Part shown: positions 34,163 through 37,677 of the stretch, piece by piece | Layout of the letters: each line of letters starts with the position of its first letter | Numbering within the stretch: the first letter of the stretch is position 1 | DNA from: Mesorhizobium sp. LNHC252B00 | GTDB taxonomy: Bacteria; Pseudomonadota; Alphaproteobacteria; Rhizobiales; Rhizobiaceae | Assembly (NCBI RefSeq): GCF_000502955.1 | Contig: NZ_AYWO01000018.1 | Span: 39,811 to 77,487 of the forward strand | Reading direction: 5' to 3' | Length of the DNA stretch: 37,677 bases | Made by a program: the position numbers and the translations under genes | Notes under the pieces: generated by a model | What the model saw: only the letters and a program-made list of their open reading frames with translations | Told to the model about the DNA's origin: nothing | Database searches by the model: none

Positions 34163-35401
34163 ATGACAACCGAACAGATATTGCCCGACCAGCGCTATGC
34201 CGCGTTCCGCCATCGCTCCTTCCTGAGCTATTGGGCGGCGCGTTTTCTCACCACCTTCGCCACCATGATCGTGTCCGTCGCTGTCGGCTGGCAGATGTAC
34301 GACCTGACCCGGAACCCGCTCGATCTCGGCCTGGTCGGCATCGTCCAGTTCCTGCCTTCGCTGCTGCTGGTGCTGGTCACCGGCGTCGTCGCCGACCGCT
34401 TCGGGCGTCGGCTGATCATGGCGCTGGCGGTGGTGCTGGAAGCGATCTGCGCGCTGACGCTGCTGCTTCTGACGCTGCGCGGCATCAGCGGACCGCTGCC
34501 GATCTTCGCCGTGCTTGCCATGTTTGGCATCGCCCGCGCCTTCTTCGGTCCGGCCTCCGCCTCGCTGTTCGCCAATCTGTTGCCGCCTGAGGATTTCGCC
34601 AACGCCATCGCCTGGAATTCATCGGCCTGGCAGACGGCGACCATAGTCGGTCCAGTTGCCGGCGGCCTGCTCTACGGCGTGTCGCCGGAAGTGGCCTACG
34701 GCACAGCCGCCGCCCTGATGCTTGTGTCCGGGCTGCTGATCTTCACCATCCCGAAGCCGTCGCAACGCACGGAGACCGAAAAGCCGACGATGCAGAACCT
34801 GTTCGGTGGGTTCAGCTACATCTGGAGCGAGAAGATCGTGCTGGGGGCTATTTCGCTCGATCTGTTCGCGGTGCTCCTGTCCGGCGCCTCGGCGCTGCTG
34901 CCGGTCTACGCGCGCGACATCCTTCAGCTCGGCCCCTGGGGTCTCGGTCTGCTGCGCTCGGCCCCGGGTGTCGGCGCCATCTGCGTCGCCGTCTGGCTGG
35001 CCGGCCATCCGATCCGCAACCATGCGGGTTTGATCATGCTCGGCTTTGTCGCCGCGTTCGGCGCCTTCACCGTGCTGTTTGGCCTGTCGACCATCACCTG
35101 GCTGTCGATCGTCGCCCTTGCCTTCCTTGGCGCGACCGACATGTTCAGCGTTTACATCAGGGAGACCTTGATCCAGCTGTGGACGCCCGACCATGTGCGT
35201 GGCCGCGTCAATGCCGTCAACCAGGTCTTCGTCGGAGCTTCCAACGAGGTCGGCGAATTCCGGGCCGGAACGATGGCAGCACTGATCGGCACGGTACCGG
35301 CCGTCGTGGTCGGCGGTTTCGGCGCGATCGTCGTCGCCGGATTGTGGGTGGTGTTGTTCCCTCAACTACGCAGGGTGCGCCATCTCAGCGGGCGCAATTG
35401 A
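34163..35401 (+). CDS. MFS transporter (EntS-like, DHA3 type)
   Basis: A 412-residue major-facilitator exporter with about 12 hydrophobic helices. It starts with FRHRSFLSYWAARFLTTFAT as helix 1. The loop 2-3 motif A appears as GVVADRFGRRLIM (about 75-87). PTMQNLFGGFSYIWSEKIVL is the cytoplasmic central loop of the MFS_3/EntS group, and TPDHVRGRVNAVNQVFVGAS the matching motif in the second half. Relatives export siderophores or drugs; the substrate here is unknown. No clear ribosome site precedes ATG 34163. It converges on the glutamine amidotransferase gene with a six-base gap. Confidence 0.85.
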   Translation: MTTEQILPDQRYAAFRHRSFLSYWAARFLTTFATMIVSVAVGWQMYDLTRNPLDLGLVGIVQFLPSLLLVLVTGVVADRFGRRLIMALAVVLEAICALTLLLLTLRGISGPLPIFAVLAMFGIARAFFGPASASLFANLLPPEDFANAIAWNSSAWQTATIVGPVAGGLLYGVSPEVAYGTAAALMLVSGLLIFTIPKPSQRTETEKPTMQNLFGGFSYIWSEKIVLGAISLDLFAVLLSGASALLPVYARDILQLGPWGLGLLRSAPGVGAICVAVWLAGHPIRNHAGLIMLGFVAAFGAFTVLFGLSTITWLSIVALAFLGATDMFSVYIRETLIQLWTPDHVRGRVNAVNQVFVGASNEVGEFRAGTMAALIGTVPAVVVGGFGAIVVAGLWVVLFPQLRRVRHLSGRN

Positions 35402-35407
35402 CGTGTC

Positions 35408-36124
35408 TTATCGAGCGGCCGGCTTGCCGAAGATCAGACGCAGGAACTCGTCCAGCCATCGCCTGAGATGCATGTCCCAGATCAGCCGGCCGCCGAGATG
35501 ATCGCGGCCGGGCTGCGCGCCCGGCAGCTCGAAGCGATGCGCGCCGCGCACCACCCAGCGCTGCATCATCACCCTGGTCAGCTCGCCATGGAACTGGATG
35601 CCCCAGGCATTGTCACCATAGCGGAAGGCCTGATTGGGATAGGTCTCGGCCGTCGCCAGCAGCGTTGCGTCCTTGGGTAGCGAAAAGCCCTCGCGGTGGA
35701 ACTGATAGACCATCTCAGGCCAATGCATCAGTTGCTTGCCGGCTTCGGTCGCCTTCAGCGGATACCAGCCGATCTCGACCAGCCCTTCGCCGTGGCCCTC
35801 GACCTTGCCGCCGAGATGGTTGACCAGCATCTGCGCGCCAAGGCAGATGCCGAGGCACGGCCGGTTCTCCCTGAGCGGTATTTCCAGCCAACTGGTCTCG
35901 CGGCGGACGAATTCATCCTCGTCATTGGCACTCATCGGCCCGCCGAACACCACCGTGCCGGCATGGCCGTCCAGCGTGTCCGGCAAAGTGTCGCCCAGCG
36001 GCGGACGTCGAACGTCGAGCTCGAAACCCTCTTCCAGCAGCATATGGCCGACGCGCCCGGGGCTCGAATTCTCCTGATGCAGCACGATCAGTATCTTCGG
36101 CTTCGAACTCGTTTGGCGCGGCAT
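35408..36124 (-). CDS. Class I glutamine amidotransferase-like protein
   Basis: A 238-residue stand-alone GATase1 domain. The nucleophile elbow is CLGICLGAQML with Cys94 and the His/Glu pair WGIQFHGELT with His179 and Glu181, so the triad is complete. GTVVFGGPMSANDEDEF is the oxyanion strand. Such proteins, often labelled GMP synthase-like, release ammonia from glutamine or hydrolyse gamma-glutamyl bonds. The substrate is unknown; given puuA/puuB in the window, a PuuD-like gamma-glutamyl hydrolase role is conceivable, but it is 20 kb away and PuuD has a different subgroup sequence. The ATG at 36124 lies 14 bases after the TerB-like gene stop; no ribosome site is visible. Confidence 0.85.
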   Translation of the reverse strand: MPRQTSSKPKILIVLHQENSSPGRVGHMLLEEGFELDVRRPPLGDTLPDTLDGHAGTVVFGGPMSANDEDEFVRRETSWLEIPLRENRPCLGICLGAQMLVNHLGGKVEGHGEGLVEIGWYPLKATEAGKQLMHWPEMVYQFHREGFSLPKDATLLATAETYPNQAFRYGDNAWGIQFHGELTRVMMQRWVVRGAHRFELPGAQPGRDHLGGRLIWDMHLRRWLDEFLRLIFGKPAAR

Positions 36125-36138
36125 GGGAAGGCGAAAAC

Positions 36139-36618
36139 CTATTCGTCGCTCGATGTTCCGGTGGCGCCAGGTGCAAGTGCGGCCGCCTTGCGGCGCGCCT
36201 CGACACGGTCGCTGCGCTCGACGCCGATCAGCTCGGCGACGCGCCAGACAGTGTTGTCCTCCAGCTCGTGCAGCTCGCCATCGGCATAGACGATTTCCCA
36301 CATCAGGCCGATGAAGGCCTTGCGCGCATCGGCATCGAGATGACGCTTCAAGACACTGGTGAAGGCATAGAGGTCGATCGCCTCATTGTCGGCCCGCTCG
36401 CCGGCGGCGACAAGCGCTTCAAGTTCGGCACCGCTGATCGAGTAGCTCTGCGCCAGCACCGCCTTGAACCGCTCCCATTCGACATCCTGGCGCACGCCAT
36501 CGGCGTTCATCACATGGTAGAGCAGCGCCGAAGCCGCAACGCGGGGATCGTCCGTACTGGAACGCGCGCCAGCGCCGGACGGCAAATCCCTGAGAAATGA
36601 CAGAACGCGTTCAAACAT
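36139..36618 (-). CDS. TerB-like (tellurite-resistance/DUF533-type) helical protein
   Basis: A 159-residue cytosolic helical protein. It contains DDPRVAASALLYHVMNADGV (30-49) and a second repeat AFIGLMWEIVYADGELHELE, the paired 'A....L...v..aDG.....E' helices of the TerB superfamily, with acidic residues placed as for metal binding. These proteins occur widely, usually without tellurite-specific genes; no terACD genes are present, so a resistance role is not claimed. The start at 36618 has AGGAA eight bases upstream; the extension to 36699 runs through a repeat. It probably shares a transcript with the amidotransferase gene. Confidence 0.8.
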   Translation of the reverse strand: MFERVLSFLRDLPSGAGARSSTDDPRVAASALLYHVMNADGVRQDVEWERFKAVLAQSYSISGAELEALVAAGERADNEAIDLYAFTSVLKRHLDADARKAFIGLMWEIVYADGELHELEDNTVWRVAELIGVERSDRVEARRKAAALAPGATGTSSDE

Positions 36619-36631
36619 AGATCCATTCCTC

Positions 36632-36704
36632 AGAGCATGATGCCGAAAAGTGTGAAGCGGTTTTCTCGGACAAACGGGACCCGTTTGTCCAGACATCATG
36701 CTCT
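36632..36704. repeat. Nested palindromic extragenic repeat
   Basis: Outer arms AGAGCATGATG (36632-36642) and CATCATGCTCT (36694-36704) enclose a perfect inner hairpin GGACAAACGG/CCGTTTGTCC (36668-36677 and 36681-36690, loop GAC). The outer word GAGCATGATGCCGAAAAG is familiar from rhizobial intergenic repeats (recall). It fills the gap between the HemY-like and TerB-like genes. Confidence 0.7.
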
Positions 36705-36742
36705 ATTTCCTTGAGTCAGAGGGGCCTGGCGGCCGGCCCAAT

Positions 36743-37677
36743 TCAAAACAACCGAAACCGGCGTGGCGATTTTTCCGCTTCCTCGTCCGGATCGACGCCG
36801 GGATCATCCGGCAGCCGCGTATGCTCCTCGGCCGGCTCGACGCCCTCGGCATCCGTCGGCACCGCGGCGAAGGCCGCCGCCGTGATCGGCCTGACATGAT
36901 CCTCTTGGCTCTCGGTGTCCTTATCCGCGGTCCCGGTCGGGCGGCTTTCATCGATCACCTCGACCGGCCTCTTCTCGCTCGTCGGCTTTGCCAGTGCTTC
37001 AACGACCGGCGCCGCACTGGCCGGTGCATCGTCATGGCTGTCGATCAACTGGCCGAGACGCTCCATCGGGGCGCGCCACTCGAAGGCATCTAGCCGACCC
37101 GTGATCGGCGATACCGGCGCCCAGCGTTCCGACACCACGCCGTCGGCGACCCAGGCCGGATCGCGCGGCGCCCGTACCGCCCTCGACAGCAGCTGCCGCA
37201 CCTTACCCTGGTCGCCGGTCTCGGCCTCCTCGATGTCCGCGAGCAGCAGATAGGCGCCCTCGCGGCGGTCCATCCGGATCGCGGCCTCGGCCTCGCGGCG
37301 GGCGGTCGAGAAGTCCTGCGCGTCGAGTGCGGCGCGCGCCACCGTCATCGACGATTCGGCGTGGTTCTTCTTCATCTCCTGCAGCTTCTTCGCCCGGTTG
37401 AGGCGGTCGAGCACGGCGTCACCCGGCCTTGCATGTGTATAGAGCTCGGCGACCTCAGGGTGCGGCTCGGCCTTCCACGCCGCCTCGAGGATCTTTGAGC
37501 CCTTGCGCACGTCGTTCTGCTTGAAGAATGCCGCGGCGGCGGCAACGGCGGCGGGCGCGAAGTCCGGCCGAAGCCGGTTGGCCTCGATCGCCGCGGTTCT
37601 GGCGGCAGCGGGATCGCTGTCGGCGAGCGCCTGCGCCTTGGCGGTCAACAGCACGGCGCGGCGGCGATTGGCGGCTT
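36743..37677 (-). CDS. HemY-like TPR protein, C-terminal part (runs off the window)
   Basis: The frame is open to the window end: codons at 37655-37675 continue as AANRRRA before VLLTAKAQALADSDPAAART. About 310 residues are visible. They contain TPR-type helical repeats (AAARTAAIEANRLRPDFAPA; DFSTARREAEAAIRMDRREG), then the family's RDPAWVADGVVSERWAPVSP segment, and an acidic, Pro-rich tail ending PRRFRLF. This matches the alphaproteobacterial HemY-like membrane-anchored protein encoded beside uroporphyrinogen synthase genes; its role in heme synthesis is associated but not proven. The N-terminal membrane part lies beyond the window. It is not the HemY protoporphyrinogen oxidase of Bacillus. 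Confidence 0.85.
   Translation of the reverse strand, partial: AANRRRAVLLTAKAQALADSDPAAARTAAIEANRLRPDFAPAAVAAAAAFFKQNDVRKGSKILEAAWKAEPHPEVAELYTHARPGDAVLDRLNRAKKLQEMKKNHAESSMTVARAALDAQDFSTARREAEAAIRMDRREGAYLLLADIEEAETGDQGKVRQLLSRAVRAPRDPAWVADGVVSERWAPVSPITGRLDAFEWRAPMERLGQLIDSHDDAPASAAPVVEALAKPTSEKRPVEVIDESRPTGTADKDTESQEDHVRPITAAAFAAVPTDAEGVEPAEEHTRLPDDPGVDPDEEAEKSPRRFRLF

Noticed and set aside
36139..36618. Tellurite resistance locus
   Set aside because: Only a TerB-like fold is present; terA, terC, terD and terZ are absent, and such proteins occur widely without resistance.

Overview
The window looks like chromosomal DNA of an alphaproteobacterium of the Mesorhizobium/Phyllobacteriaceae kind. 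It has high G+C, dense operons with 1-4 base stop/start overlaps, several ABC uptake operons, a MucR/Ros-type regulator, an alphaproteobacterial HemY-like protein, and G+C-rich extragenic inverted repeats of the type common in Mesorhizobium. This assignment rests on gene content and recall, not on a database search. No tRNA, rRNA, CRISPR array, phage gene or transposase was recognised.

Layout. 1-1290: an iron-type ABC ATPase coupled to exbB (minus), with exbB carrying an in-frame TGA at the window edge. 1428-4388: a cysteine hydrolase (plus), a flavin-dependent monooxygenase (minus), a 51-residue membrane protein (minus) and an SDR oxidoreductase (plus). 4624-9620: a complete BMP-family (nucleoside-type) ABC importer on the minus strand, interrupted by two repeat elements. 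9740-12595: thiolase plus two CoA-transferase subunits, the last two steps of the beta-ketoadipate pathway. 12711-16005: puuB and puuA, preceded by decayed remnants of a glycosyltransferase and probably a GntR/FCD regulator. 16097-16849: a secreted Gly/His/Asn-rich protein. 17232-19298: a fused enoyl-CoA hydratase/3-hydroxyacyl-CoA dehydrogenase. 19644-25096: a sugar ABC importer with an SMP-30/gluconolactonase-type enzyme. 25316-26317: a YihY-type membrane protein. 26473-28493: a soluble GAF histidine kinase and a LuxR-type response regulator. 28640-32031: a glucoamylase remnant, then gnd, zwf and a polyphosphate-glucokinase-type kinase (plus). 32246-35401: mucR, an aminotransferase and an MFS transporter (plus). 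35408-37677: a class I glutamine amidotransferase, a TerB-like protein and the C-terminal part of a HemY-like protein (minus).

How the genes work together. Most of the window is catabolic: import of nucleoside-like and sugar compounds, putrescine use through gamma-glutamylation, aromatic breakdown to succinyl-CoA plus acetyl-CoA, and beta-oxidation. The gnd-zwf-kinase operon turns glucose into ribulose 5-phosphate and reduced cofactor. The glucoamylase that probably once fed it is reduced to its two ends.

No wholly new defence or mobile system is evident. The most informative unexplained signals are: (1) two copies, in opposite orientation, of a ~158-bp element with 47-bp inverted arms and a partly conserved core; (2) two genes cut down to N- and C-terminal stubs while keeping their operon positions; (3) the nonsense codon in exbB; (4) an 18-codon leader ORF coupled to the SMP-30 gene; and (5) a well-supported 51-residue membrane protein.
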